Positions 24,719-31,679 of a DNA stretch of 36,175 nt are shown one piece after another. The position numbers and the translations under genes are program-made. The number at the start of each line of letters is the position of its first letter. The first letter of the stretch is position 1. The DNA is from Firmicutes bacterium UBA7510 (lineage in GTDB: Bacteria > Bacillota > Clostridia > Tissierellales > Sedimentibacteraceae), in contig DLNM01000019.1 of NCBI GenBank assembly GCA_002479485.1, positions 1 to 36,175 on the forward strand, written 5' to 3'. The notes beneath the pieces were generated by a model. That model was given only the letters and a program-made list of their open reading frames with translations. It did not search any database and was not told where the DNA came from.

Positions 24719-24803
24719 AGAGTGAAGAAAAAAACACTCTTCACTCTATGGAAGAATCAAAAAACGATTCTTCATCAAATTTTGTGACGCCACGAAGTGG
24801 CGT
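24719..24803 (+). repeat. Palindromic repeat element between flgK and flgL
   Basis: It has three stem-loops: AGAGTGAAG (24719-24727) with CTTCACTCT (24739-24747); GAAGAATC (24751-24758) with GATTCTTC (24766-24773); ACGCCAC (24787-24793) with GTGGCGT (24797-24803) around a GAA loop. The first two are shared with the end of ecfA2. The third is shared, with compensating changes, with 32368-32384 after efp. The flgL ribosome binding site starts 3 bases after the last stem. Confidence 0.88.
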
Positions 24804-24820
24804 AATGAGAGGTAAAAATT

Positions 24821-25861
24821 ATGAGAGTAACTAATAAAATGCTGACAAGCAGATATACACGAGATTTAAATAAAAGTTTATCTAACCTTAATACACTTGC
24901 TCAACAGGTAGAAACAGGAAGGAAATTTTTCAAAGGCTCAGAAGACCCAATTGGTGCTGTAAAGGCTTATAGATTAAGAAGAGAATATCTTAAAAATGAG
25001 GATTATTTGACTAATATTCAGGAAGCTGACTCTATTTTAACATCTGCTGAAAGCAATTTAATGGGTATTAATAAAAACCTAGAAGGTGTATATGTTTCAT
25101 ATTTAAAAGGTATGACTGGCACTATGGGTAAAGAAGAAAGAGAAATTATTTCTAAAGAGTTAGCAAGAATACAAGAGTCTATGATAACAACTTTAAACTC
25201 ACAATTTAATGATAAATATTTGTTCGGTGGATCAAGTATGAGCGAACCTCCATTTGAGGTTAAAAATGATGGTTTATATTATAAAGGTATAAATATGAGT
25301 ATTGCAGATCAAAATGCTGCTAATGGCACTCCTGAAAAAGAAGCATATTTAAAATTACAGGAACTTTCAAAAGAAAATATGTTTATTGACTTAGGATTAA
25401 GCTTACAAGTAGATAACACAGGCAAAGTAAATGAAAATAGTGTTTTCGATTTATCAATCCCTGGTATCAATTTTATAGGCTATGGAAAAACTACAATAGA
25501 TGGGAAAGAAGTACCAAATAATATATATGATTTAATTAGCAACATAAGAACTGAATTGGAAAAAGATGATTCTTCGTTTTCAATTGATGAATTAACTCCT
25601 TATATTACAATTTTTGATAAACAAAAAAATGAATCATTAAAGCAAATTACTAATTTGGGGTCTAAAACTAATTATATTGATTTTTTAAAGACAAGAACTG
25701 ACGATAATAACTTGAATTTAACGAAAAAAATTAAAAGTGTTGAATTTGTTGACCCGGCAGAAGCTATTATGAACTGGAAGATGCAAGAATATGCATATAA
25801 TTCTGCCCTACAGATGGGAACAAAATTAATTAAACCAAGTTTCATTGATTTTATGAATTAG
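24821..25861 (+). CDS. flgL: Flagellar hook-associated protein FlgL (HAP3)
   Basis: FlgL is the second junction protein, which receives the filament. The 346-residue protein begins MRVTNKMLTSRYTRDLNKSL and has the flagellin-like N-terminal helix and the ETGRKFFKGSEDP motif near residue 32. Its C-terminal helix is VDPAEAIMNWKMQEYAYNSA, also flagellin-like. Ribosome binding site GAGAGG, directly after the palindrome array, so the hairpins may affect FlgL output relative to FlgK. Confidence 0.95.
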   Translation: MRVTNKMLTSRYTRDLNKSLSNLNTLAQQVETGRKFFKGSEDPIGAVKAYRLRREYLKNEDYLTNIQEADSILTSAESNLMGINKNLEGVYVSYLKGMTGTMGKEEREIISKELARIQESMITTLNSQFNDKYLFGGSSMSEPPFEVKNDGLYYKGINMSIADQNAANGTPEKEAYLKLQELSKENMFIDLGLSLQVDNTGKVNENSVFDLSIPGINFIGYGKTTIDGKEVPNNIYDLISNIRTELEKDDSSFSIDELTPYITIFDKQKNESLKQITNLGSKTNYIDFLKTRTDDNNLNLTKKIKSVEFVDPAEAIMNWKMQEYAYNSALQMGTKLIKPSFIDFMN

Positions 25862-25931
25862 GTTAAAATATTGAATAAATAATTATTATATAAATAATAA
25901 GGGGAAAATATTTATAAAGAGGTGAAATATT

Positions 25932-26552
25932 ATGCAGCCATTGATTGAGATTAAAACTATACCAATGTCAATAGAACTTAAAATCAATAAAGCAACATAT
26001 GAATTAGCTTCAGGTAACGCATCTGTCGAAATTACACGTGATAATGGTGGTCTACAGATGAAGGTTCAACCAACAAAACTAAAAATTGATACGTTTGAGG
26101 CACGTAACTCAACTCCATTTAAATCTACCATGAGATCTAATGCAGAGTTTGCACATAAAGGAATACAAGCAGCATATGAAGCTACAGCTAATTATGCAAG
26201 GGAGGGCAATATGCTACTAGATATACATGTTAACGACAATATAATCACTGATATTGCATATCAAAGATTTAATAGTGAAATGATGTCCAAACAGTTCAAC
26301 TTAGGATTTACTCCAAGTGAACCTATAGATATAGAGTTTTCACCACATGACTTATATATTAAGTATGAAATGGATAAACTTAATTTTGATTGGAAATTAA
26401 ATAGACCAGAAATGGAATTTACACCTGGAAATATAGAAATAGTGATAAAAGAATACGCAAGAGTTGAGCTTGAATATGTAGGTTCTCCATTATATGTTCC
26501 ACCAAGTGCTGATCCAAATTTTAAACATAATCAATTAGATACGAGAGCGTAA
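25932..26552 (+). CDS. DUF6470 family protein (YviE-like)
   Basis: The 206-residue protein begins MQPLIEIKTIPMSIELKINK and contains a segment of beta-strand character followed by TRSNAEFAHKG-like TMRSNAEFAHKGIQAAYEAT. It corresponds by position and pattern to B. subtilis YviE, between flgL and fliW; such proteins are classed as DUF6470. Its function is unknown, and the constant linkage suggests a motility role. No signal peptide or membrane segment is seen. Confidence 0.82.
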   Translation: MQPLIEIKTIPMSIELKINKATYELASGNASVEITRDNGGLQMKVQPTKLKIDTFEARNSTPFKSTMRSNAEFAHKGIQAAYEATANYAREGNMLLDIHVNDNIITDIAYQRFNSEMMSKQFNLGFTPSEPIDIEFSPHDLYIKYEMDKLNFDWKLNRPEMEFTPGNIEIVIKEYARVELEYVGSPLYVPPSADPNFKHNQLDTRA

Positions 26553-26595
26553 TTATTAGAAGGATAAAGCCGCAAACAGTGTTATGGAGGTAAAT

Positions 26596-27057
26596 ATGAA
26601 AATCACGACTAAAGAGTTTGGCGATATACAAATAAAAAATGATGATATCATAAAATTTACTAGAAGCATTTTTGGATTTGAAGGTAGTGACAGTTATGTA
26701 ATATTAAATGATTTGCCCGATGATGATATTATGTATCTACAATCTATTGAAAATCCAGATCTGCATTTTGTAATTGTGGATCCATATGCAATATTGCCAA
26801 ATTATCACCCTGAATTATCTGATGACGATATACTAGCATTAAATACTAATAAAGATGAAATAATAAATTTAAAATATATGTTAATAGCTGTAATTACTGA
26901 AGAACTTGAAAATTCAATAGTTAATTTAAAAAATCCAATAGTTATAAATCCAAATACTAGACATGCAATTCAGGCTGTATTGCAAAATCAGGATTATCCA
27001 TTAAGATATCCTTTATTCATTAAGAATATGGATGGTGATAATTATGCTAGTAATTAA
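26596..27057 (+). CDS. fliW: Flagellar assembly factor FliW
   Basis: FliW binds CsrA and relieves its repression of flagellin mRNA; flagellin in turn titrates FliW, forming a homeostatic switch. Starting at ATG 26596 gives 153 residues beginning MKITTKEFGDIQI, with GGAGG five bases upstream. The upstream ATG at 26584 overlaps that site. The family motifs IFGFEGSDSYVIL and LQSIENPDLHFVIVDP are present. It overlaps csrA by 14 bases. Confidence 0.96.
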   Translation: MKITTKEFGDIQIKNDDIIKFTRSIFGFEGSDSYVILNDLPDDDIMYLQSIENPDLHFVIVDPYAILPNYHPELSDDDILALNTNKDEIINLKYMLIAVITEELENSIVNLKNPIVINPNTRHAIQAVLQNQDYPLRYPLFIKNMDGDNYASN

Positions 27058-27280
27058 ACGTAAAACAAACGAATCAATATTAATTGGCGATAATATAGAA
27101 GTTATTATTTCAGAAATATCTGGTGATAAGGTTAAAATAGCAATAAATGCACCCAATGATGTTAAAATTATCAGAAAAGAATTAAAGGAAACTTTGGAAT
27201 TCAATAAAAATGCAGTAACAAACATTAATAAGGACAAAATGAACGAATTAAAGGCAAGTTTCAAAAAAATAGAAAAATAG
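27044..27280 (+). CDS. csrA: Translational regulator CsrA
   Basis: CsrA binds GGA motifs in mRNA leaders and blocks translation; in Gram-positives its main target is flagellin mRNA. Starting at ATG 27044 gives 78 residues beginning MLVIKRKTNESILIGDNIEV, followed by the typical AINAPNDVKIIRKEL. GGTGAT lies 4 bases upstream inside fliW. The overlap with fliW couples regulator and antagonist. The upstream in-frame start at 27032 would add MVII and is unlikely. Confidence 0.96.
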   Translation: MLVIKRKTNESILIGDNIEVIISEISGDKVKIAINAPNDVKIIRKELKETLEFNKNAVTNINKDKMNELKASFKKIEK

Positions 27281-27284
27281 TTTT

Positions 27285-27379
27285 AAATGTGTCTTGACAC
27301 GATGTGTCTTATGACACATTTTTATCTAATAGGAAAGTTCTCTTTCCTATTGATAGAGTGAACGTAGTTCACTTTTTTA
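27285..27379 (+). terminator. Stem-loop array with two terminators ending the flagellar operon
   Basis: GTGTC/GACAC stems occur twice (27289-27300 and 27302-27319) and can also pair as one longer AAATGTGTC/GACACATTT stem. The second is followed by TTTTTAT. A 10-bp stem follows at 27328-27351 with loop TTCT. Finally AGTGAAC/GTTCACT (27357-27373, loop GTA) is followed by TTTTTATT. At least two are good intrinsic terminators. The arrangement also resembles the palindrome arrays elsewhere in the window. Confidence 0.8.
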
Positions 27380-27423
27380 TTGTAAATATCTGAGTTTTAT
27401 TATCAAAAAGCTCAAAAAAACTC

Positions 27424-27452
27424 TTGACATATTTGCAATATTAATATAAACT
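27424..27452 (+). promoter_or_regulatory. Promoter of rplM-rpsI
   Basis: TTGACA (27424-27429) is followed 17 bases later by TAAACT (27447-27452). TATAAA (27445-27450) is an alternative -10 with a shorter spacer. Either would give a leader of about 135 bases before rplM. Confidence 0.65.
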
Positions 27453-27464
27453 TGATAGGTAATT

Positions 27465-27506
27465 GTTAATAAAAAAGCTACCAATGCCCCGGAAGCTTTT
27501 TTAACC
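27465..27506 (+). ncRNA. Probable ribosomal protein L13 leader
   Basis: Between the rplM promoter and gene, AAAAAAGCT (27471-27479) pairs with AGCTTTTTT (27494-27502), extended by GTT/AAC, with a loop containing AATGCCCC. Firmicute rplM transcripts carry a small conserved leader (Rfam L13 leader) thought to bind L13 and repress the operon. Position and size fit. I match it from memory of the motif only. Confidence 0.5.
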
Positions 27507-27595
27507 ATAGATTATAACTTATTTTTAGTTATGTACTTTAAATTTTATATTTTGTTGGAAATAAGTATAGGAAATTAATAGGAGGACCAATTAAT

Positions 27596-28024
27596 ATGAA
27601 AAGCTTCATTGCAAAACCTAATGAAGTAGAAAGAAAATGGTATGTAATAGATGCCGAGGGAAAAACATTAGGTAGATTATCAACAGAAGTTGCTACGCTT
27701 TTAAGAGGAAAGCATAAACCAATATACACACCACACGTGGATACAGGTGATCACGTTATAATTATTAACTGTGAAAAAGTAGTTTTAACAGGAAAAAAAT
27801 TAGACCAGAAGATGTATAGACATCACTCAGGTTACATGGGTGGAATGAAAGAGATTCCTTACAGAAAATTCATGGTAGATAAATCTGAAGAAGCAGTTTA
27901 CCTAGCAGTAAAAGGTATGCTTCCAAAAAACAGATTAGGAAGACAAATGATTAAAAAACTTAGAGTATATGCAGGACCAGAGCATGAGAACCAAGCTCAA
28001 AAACCTGAAGTATACGAGTTTTAA
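27596..28024 (+). CDS. rplM: 50S ribosomal protein L13 (uL13)
   Basis: The 142-residue protein begins MKSFIAKPNEVERKWYVIDA and carries the family GKTLGRLSTEVATLLRGKHK and MLPKNRLGRQMIKKLRVYAG motifs. L13 is an early 50S assembly protein. It has its own promoter and candidate leader here. Its usual neighbour truA lies 7.8 kb upstream. AGGAGG ribosome binding site. Confidence 0.98.
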   Translation: MKSFIAKPNEVERKWYVIDAEGKTLGRLSTEVATLLRGKHKPIYTPHVDTGDHVIIINCEKVVLTGKKLDQKMYRHHSGYMGGMKEIPYRKFMVDKSEEAVYLAVKGMLPKNRLGRQMIKKLRVYAGPEHENQAQKPEVYEF

Positions 28025-28048
28025 TTCGGATAGGAGGAGAAATAGCTA

Positions 28049-28438
28049 ATGAAAGCACAATACATCGGTACTGGTAGAAGAAAGAAAGCAATCGCAAGAG
28101 TAAGAATAGTTCCAGGAACTGGAAAAATTACTATAAATAAAAGAGACATAGAAAATTATTTTAATTATGAGACTTTAAGAGTTGTTGTAAAAGAGCCATT
28201 AGTAATTACTGATACTTTAGGACAATATGACGTATTAGTAAATGTTCATGGTGGAGGATATACAGGTCAAGCTGGTGCAATCCGTCACGGAATATCAAGA
28301 GCTTTATTACAAGCAGACGCTGAATTAAGACCAATACTTAAAAAAGCTGGTTTCTTAACAAGAGACCCAAGAATGAAAGAAAGAAAGAAATATGGTCTTA
28401 AAAAAGCTAGAAAAGCATCACAATTTAGTAAGAGATAA
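28049..28438 (+). CDS. rpsI: 30S ribosomal protein S9 (uS9)
   Basis: The 129-residue protein has the opening YIGTGRRKKAIARVRIVPGT and ends KKYGLKKARKASQFSKR; the basic C-terminal tail touches P-site tRNA. It follows rplM by 24 bases, the constant pair in bacteria. AGGAGG ribosome binding site. Confidence 0.98.
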   Translation: MKAQYIGTGRRKKAIARVRIVPGTGKITINKRDIENYFNYETLRVVVKEPLVITDTLGQYDVLVNVHGGGYTGQAGAIRHGISRALLQADAELRPILKKAGFLTRDPRMKERKKYGLKKARKASQFSKR

Positions 28439-28456
28439 TATTTTAATTATATATTC

Positions 28457-28483
28457 AAGCGGTTCCATATGGTGGAACCGCTT
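28457..28483 (+). terminator. Hairpin after rpsI
   Basis: An 11-bp GC-containing perfect stem (AAGCGGTTCCA at 28457-28467 with 28473-28483, loop TATGG) lies 18 bases after the rpsI stop. It has no T run, so it may act as a 3' stabiliser or weak terminator. Confidence 0.55.
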
Positions 28484-28584
28484 AGTGTTTCCTTGGCACC
28501 CACTTAAAAAATCAAGAAGTTTCATTTTGCATTCCAAAATGAAACTGGTGCTCCGGAAACTATGCACTAATATTAGATATTAGT
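28484..28584 (+). promoter_or_regulatory. Possible preQ1-I-like riboswitch and alternative fold upstream of queT
   Basis: Bases 28484-28516 can form an H-type pseudoknot. AGTG (28484-28487) pairs with CACT (28501-28504), and CTTG (28492-28495) pairs with CAAG (28513-28516). A CACC lies before the first 3' strand and an A-rich loop (28506-28511) between the strands, as in preQ1-I aptamers. The conserved GG before UUC is GT here, so the match is imperfect. Downstream, 28547-28560 can pair with 28487-28500, destroying that fold, around an 11-bp hairpin (28519-28545). An ACTAATAT hairpin (28566-28584) follows. The queuosine transporter gene downstream supports the idea. Confidence 0.42.
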
Positions 28585-28610
28585 ACAAAAATAGTGAAGG
28601 AGTTTTTTTT

Positions 28611-29099
28611 ATGGAAAATAATAAAACAAAATTTATAACACAAACTGCAATAGTTGCAGCGCTATATACAGTTTTAACACTATCATTAAGCTTTATGGCT
28701 TATGGACCTGTGCAATTTAGAGTCGCGGAAATATTAGTTCTATTAGTATTTATAGACAAGAAGTATTTCTTAGGTATAACTCTTGGATGTGCAATTAGTA
28801 ATGCCTTTAGTCCATTTGGTATGGTTGATGTTATTGTAGGTACATCAGCAACAGTAGTTGCATTATTATTTATAATATTTATTAAGAAAATCTTAGGAGA
28901 TAATAAAAAATCATTAATAATAGCAAGCTTAGGTCCTGTTATATCAAATGCAATATTCGTAGGAATAGAGCTTACAATACTTATTAAAGAGCTACCATTT
29001 ATAGTAAATGCAGCTTATGTAGCATTAGGTGAGCTTGTGGTAGTAACAATAGTAGGAACTATTGTTTTTCCTAAAATGAGACAAGTTATAGAAAAATAA
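28611..29099 (+). CDS. queT: QueT family transporter (queuosine precursor, ECF S component)
   Basis: QueT-type S components import a queuosine precursor, probably with the EcfA1A2T module. The 162-residue protein is almost all membrane: about five or six hydrophobic segments, with the family pattern YGPVQFRVAEILVLLVFIDK near residue 31. Next comes GCAISNAFSPFGMVDVIVGT near residue 60, then GPVISNAIFVGIELT. Ribosome binding site AAGGAG with an 8-T spacer. No queuosine biosynthesis genes are in the window, consistent with salvage. Confidence 0.9.
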   Translation: MENNKTKFITQTAIVAALYTVLTLSLSFMAYGPVQFRVAEILVLLVFIDKKYFLGITLGCAISNAFSPFGMVDVIVGTSATVVALLFIIFIKKILGDNKKSLIIASLGPVISNAIFVGIELTILIKELPFIVNAAYVALGELVVVTIVGTIVFPKMRQVIEK

Positions 29100-29125
29100 G
29101 AATTTAATTGAATATGCGCACTAAC

Positions 29126-29545
29126 ATTTTTGGTATAGCATAGTTAAGGCACAATAAAAATTAACTTTTTTACTTCTCATTCTCACGTCCCTCAATTTGA
29201 TAAGGAAGGGATGCTCCGAGGAAGGCGTATAAAAGTTAAATTTCATTATGCCTTTTAATGTATATACGTTACTGCTTCGACAGACAATGTCAGTGCGCTT
29301 TCACAACCCCAGCTTACTAGAAATCTAAGTAAATTGCTATGCCAAAGGTGTAGATAAATAAAGAAAGATTCTTTTAATTTTTCTTTATTTATCGGCAGCT
29401 ACGAATAGTGAAGTATATAAGAGACGTTTATGTGACTTAATGAGGTTTTCCTTCCTTACAAAAATCAAGGGAAACCGAATTACGGAATCAGAAACGTCTC
29501 TTATATACTTTGCTTTACTTAGATTCGTAATAAAAGTATGACGAA
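29126..29545. ncRNA. Large highly structured noncoding element between queT and the Gate genes
   Basis: This 467-base gap between convergent genes holds no convincing frame but dense complementarity. Arms 29129-29140 and 29335-29346 form a 12-bp closing stem. Inside it, 29146-29169 pairs with 29231-29254 (21 of 24). Next, 29353-29366 pairs perfectly with 29380-29393. Then 29400-29406 pairs with 29523-29529, enclosing a perfect 19-bp stem (29411-29429 with 29492-29510) and a 10-bp hairpin (29444-29453 with 29467-29476). It could be a structured RNA gene or a decayed palindromic mobile element. No promoter or terminator is evident. Confidence 0.6.
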
Positions 29546-29566
29546 GTAATAAACTACCTACTAAGC

Positions 29567-30016
29567 TTAATCAATTAAATTATTATTTTCATTTTTAATA
29601 ATTCTTGAAAAAATTAATGTCATAATTACAGCACTTACTAATCTAAACACAATAATTGGCAGTAGTTTTGCATTTACTGCTTTAAATAGCAACGTGTCTT
29701 CTACAACTGCATGACATAATGATAAGAATATGCAAACTAACAAAACACTTCTTTTGTCTAAATTTTCATCCTTTACACTTTGAATAATAACTCCAGCACC
29801 ATATAGTAATCCTATAAATATACCTACGATCAATGAAGTAGCTGACTTTTCATTCATTGTAAAAAAATTAGTTGCTGGCTTTGCTATGTTAGCAATTTTT
29901 TCTATTATTTTTAAGTCTTTAAGTATTTCGATTACAACCATAAGAGGAATAACTATTATAGCAATATTAAAAAGTGAAGTAACAATTTTTATAAATAAAT
30001 CAATAAAAAATTCCAT
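29567..30016 (-). CDS. Small Gate-domain membrane protein (nucleoside-recognition type), second of a pair
   Basis: The 149-residue protein has about four hydrophobic segments and resembles nucleoside-recognition/Gate domain proteins (the SpmA/SpmB and nucleoside-transporter gate family). It includes IVIPLMVVIEILKDL near residue 21, IFIGLLYGAGVIIQ near residue 67 and CHAVVEDTLLFKAV near residue 100. Transport function is not shown, and the substrate is unknown. It lies 9 bases after the other Gate gene, in one reverse-strand operon with merR. Two half-size Gate proteins probably make a heteromer. Confidence 0.72.
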   Translation of the reverse strand: MEFFIDLFIKIVTSLFNIAIIVIPLMVVIEILKDLKIIEKIANIAKPATNFFTMNEKSATSLIVGIFIGLLYGAGVIIQSVKDENLDKRSVLLVCIFLSLCHAVVEDTLLFKAVNAKLLPIIVFRLVSAVIMTLIFSRIIKNENNNLID

Positions 30017-30025
30017 ACGTTCCTC

Positions 30026-30448
30026 CTAAGAAAACAATTTAGAGTATATAAATCCACATAATAATGCGCAAACAATTCTTATTATTGCACTTAAAAATGG
30101 ATTTACATTTACTTTTTTTATTACTACACTTTCGTTTATCAGATTGTGAGCAATTGAAATCATAATAGCTACAGTGGTAGCCTGTGCGACGTTTAAGTTA
30201 AGAGGTAGCATAGCGCTAATTCCGGCATATACATTCAATAGCGCTCCAAAAACTAAAGGCAATGATGCATCACCTGGTAGACCAAATACAGACATTACTG
30301 GCTCAAAAAAGTTTGAAATAACATTTAAAATACCTGAAATTGCTAATAACTCAACAATTACATATACTGGTATAAGTATTTTTGAAAGTTCGATTAGGGT
30401 TGTAACTCCTTTGTTTAATCCCCGTTTAAATGTATCTATGCTAATCAT
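30026..30448 (-). CDS. Small Gate-domain membrane protein, first of a pair
   Basis: The 140-residue protein has four hydrophobic stretches and the Gate pattern LIPVYVIVELLAISGIL near residue 25, FGLPGDASLPLVFGALLNVY near residue 55 and AHNLINESVVIKKV near residue 100. It is related to its neighbour at 29567 but not a close copy. It starts one base after the merR stop codon with AAGGAG upstream, so it is co-translated with the regulator. The likely role is membrane transport or signalling of an unknown compound. Confidence 0.72.
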   Translation of the reverse strand: MISIDTFKRGLNKGVTTLIELSKILIPVYVIVELLAISGILNVISNFFEPVMSVFGLPGDASLPLVFGALLNVYAGISAMLPLNLNVAQATTVAIMISIAHNLINESVVIKKVNVNPFLSAIIRIVCALLCGFIYSKLFS

Positions 30449-30449
30449 T

Positions 30450-31262
30450 TTAAATTCTCCTTATAGGTATTTGTAATTCAGTTAAAAATTCAGAAGGCTT
30501 GCTGGTCTCATGAATATCAATTTTATACATTTCTATTGGATTTGAAAGTATTTCAAAGTTGTTATTTTTAATGTATTCTAGCATTATTGGCAGATATTTT
30601 TTAGTATTTTCATATCCACCTCTGTATTGCAAAACAATATAATCACTTTCAGGCAGTATAAAGTCGTAATCCTTGTCATTTTTATTTAACACAAAGAAAA
30701 CAGAGTTATAGGAGTTGTATATATTTTTGTAAACATCTGACAAGTTCATTGTAACACCGAGATAATTATTGCCCAGTAAATATAATTTATCTTCATATTT
30801 TTTATGTAATTTTTTGATTAAAAAATCTGCCTCTTCTTCTTTAGTAAATTGGTCATTTAACATTATAACTTTTCTTTCCGGTAAATACTTTATTTCAATT
30901 TCTTCAAGCTGTGTTATAGCAAAATCTTCAGTCAATGACTTGATTCTAGCCTTAATTGTATTTTTTTGAAAGTTAAGTTCATTGATTTTTTCAGTTATTA
31001 TACCAATTTCTTCGTTCAAAATATCAAGAGTATTTGAAACAGTTCTGTTTTCCAAATAGTCTTTTATTTTATCCATAGAAAAATTAAGACTGCGTAAATC
31101 TTTTATTATATTTAATTTCCAGATGTCTTGTATACTATATAATCTATAACCATTACTTTCACGTTTAGGCTTTAATAAACCAAGTTTCTCATAATATCTT
31201 AAAGAATCCTTTCCAATGTTATATAAATTAGAAATCTCATTTATTTTATAATAATTTTTCAT
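30450..31262 (-). CDS. MerR-family regulator with C-terminal effector-binding domain
   Basis: The 270-residue protein starts with a MerR winged helix (YKINEISNLYNIGKDSLRYY, then GLLKPKRESNGYRLY), residues 4-72. A coiled coil near residues 80-115 follows, then a C-terminal domain of about 150 residues of the multidrug-effector (BmrR/GyrI-like) type. Such regulators bend promoter DNA when bound to small hydrophobic ligands. It heads an operon with two Gate membrane proteins, a likely local target. AGGAGG lies 6 bases before the start. Confidence 0.88.
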   Translation of the reverse strand: MKNYYKINEISNLYNIGKDSLRYYEKLGLLKPKRESNGYRLYSIQDIWKLNIIKDLRSLNFSMDKIKDYLENRTVSNTLDILNEEIGIITEKINELNFQKNTIKARIKSLTEDFAITQLEEIEIKYLPERKVIMLNDQFTKEEEADFLIKKLHKKYEDKLYLLGNNYLGVTMNLSDVYKNIYNSYNSVFFVLNKNDKDYDFILPESDYIVLQYRGGYENTKKYLPIMLEYIKNNNFEILSNPIEMYKIDIHETSKPSEFLTELQIPIRRI

Positions 31263-31310
31263 AAAAACCTCCTATTATGCTATAGTCTCGACTACGTATA
31301 ATCTTAACTT

Positions 31311-31422
31311 TGCATAGTCTTGCTTCGCATAGTCTTGCTTTGCAAGACATTTAACATTTGACATTAGACATTAGACATTTCAAATATGCAAAGTTTCAAG
31401 CTCCGCTTGAGTCTATGCATAT
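31311..31422. repeat. Tandem and palindromic repeats between merR and efp
   Basis: A 15-base unit (GCATAGTCTTGCTT core) occurs twice in tandem at 31311-31340. GTCTTGC (31332-31338) pairs with GCAAGAC (31342-31348) around TTT. CATTAGACATTAGACATT at 31362-31379 is a 7-base tandem. TCAAGC (31396-31401) pairs with GCTTGA (31405-31410) around TCC, enclosed by ATATGCA/TGCATAT (31384-31390 with 31416-31422). No gene is seen in 31263-31679; the rest is AT-rich promoter DNA. Confidence 0.7.
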
Positions 31423-31511
31423 TATATCATATAATAAGAAATTATATATATAGATTCTTATTTGAATTTAACTAATTATATTTCTTATTTTCACTATTTT
31501 CAAACTACTAA

Positions 31512-31540
31512 TTGACAGATTCGTTAAAACAGTTTAAAAT
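31512..31540 (+). promoter_or_regulatory. Sigma-A promoter upstream of efp
   Basis: TTGACA (31512-31517), a 17-base spacer and TAAAAT (31535-31540) form a good promoter about 140 bases before efp. A second TATAAT at 31651-31656 lies nearer but has no clear -35 partner. Confidence 0.65.
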
Positions 31541-31679
31541 ATAGTAGGATTATTTAGATGTTACTAATAAACTGGATAATCTGTAATAAAAATGCAAGCG
31601 AAAAATAGTACATAATATTGTAAATTAGAATAAACAGCTAATATGCTGGTTATAATACACAAAAAGGAGGATGCAGTTA

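Noticed and set aside
28392..28583. Plus-strand 63-codon frame overlapping the rpsI end and running through the queT leader
   Set aside because: No ribosome binding site; it overlaps rpsI and covers palindromic structured RNA, so it looks accidental.
29120..29550. Group II intron or IS remnant
   Set aside because: I see no domain V-like hairpin, no GTGYG start, no reverse transcriptase or transposase fragment, and no clear target-site duplication.
30174..30476. Plus-strand 100-codon frame opposite the first Gate gene
   Set aside because: The reverse-strand frame has membrane-protein character, a good ribosome binding site and operon spacing; the plus-strand frame has none of these.
31283..31294. 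TAGTC/GACTA palindrome as the MerR operator
   Set aside because: It lies only about 20 bases before the merR start codon, too close for the usual place between -35 and -10, and I find no matching promoter.
31671..31679. ATG 31671 as the efp start
   Set aside because: It abuts AAGGAGG with no spacer. Starting at GTG 31680 gives the canonical 185 residues and puts the modified lysine at position 32.
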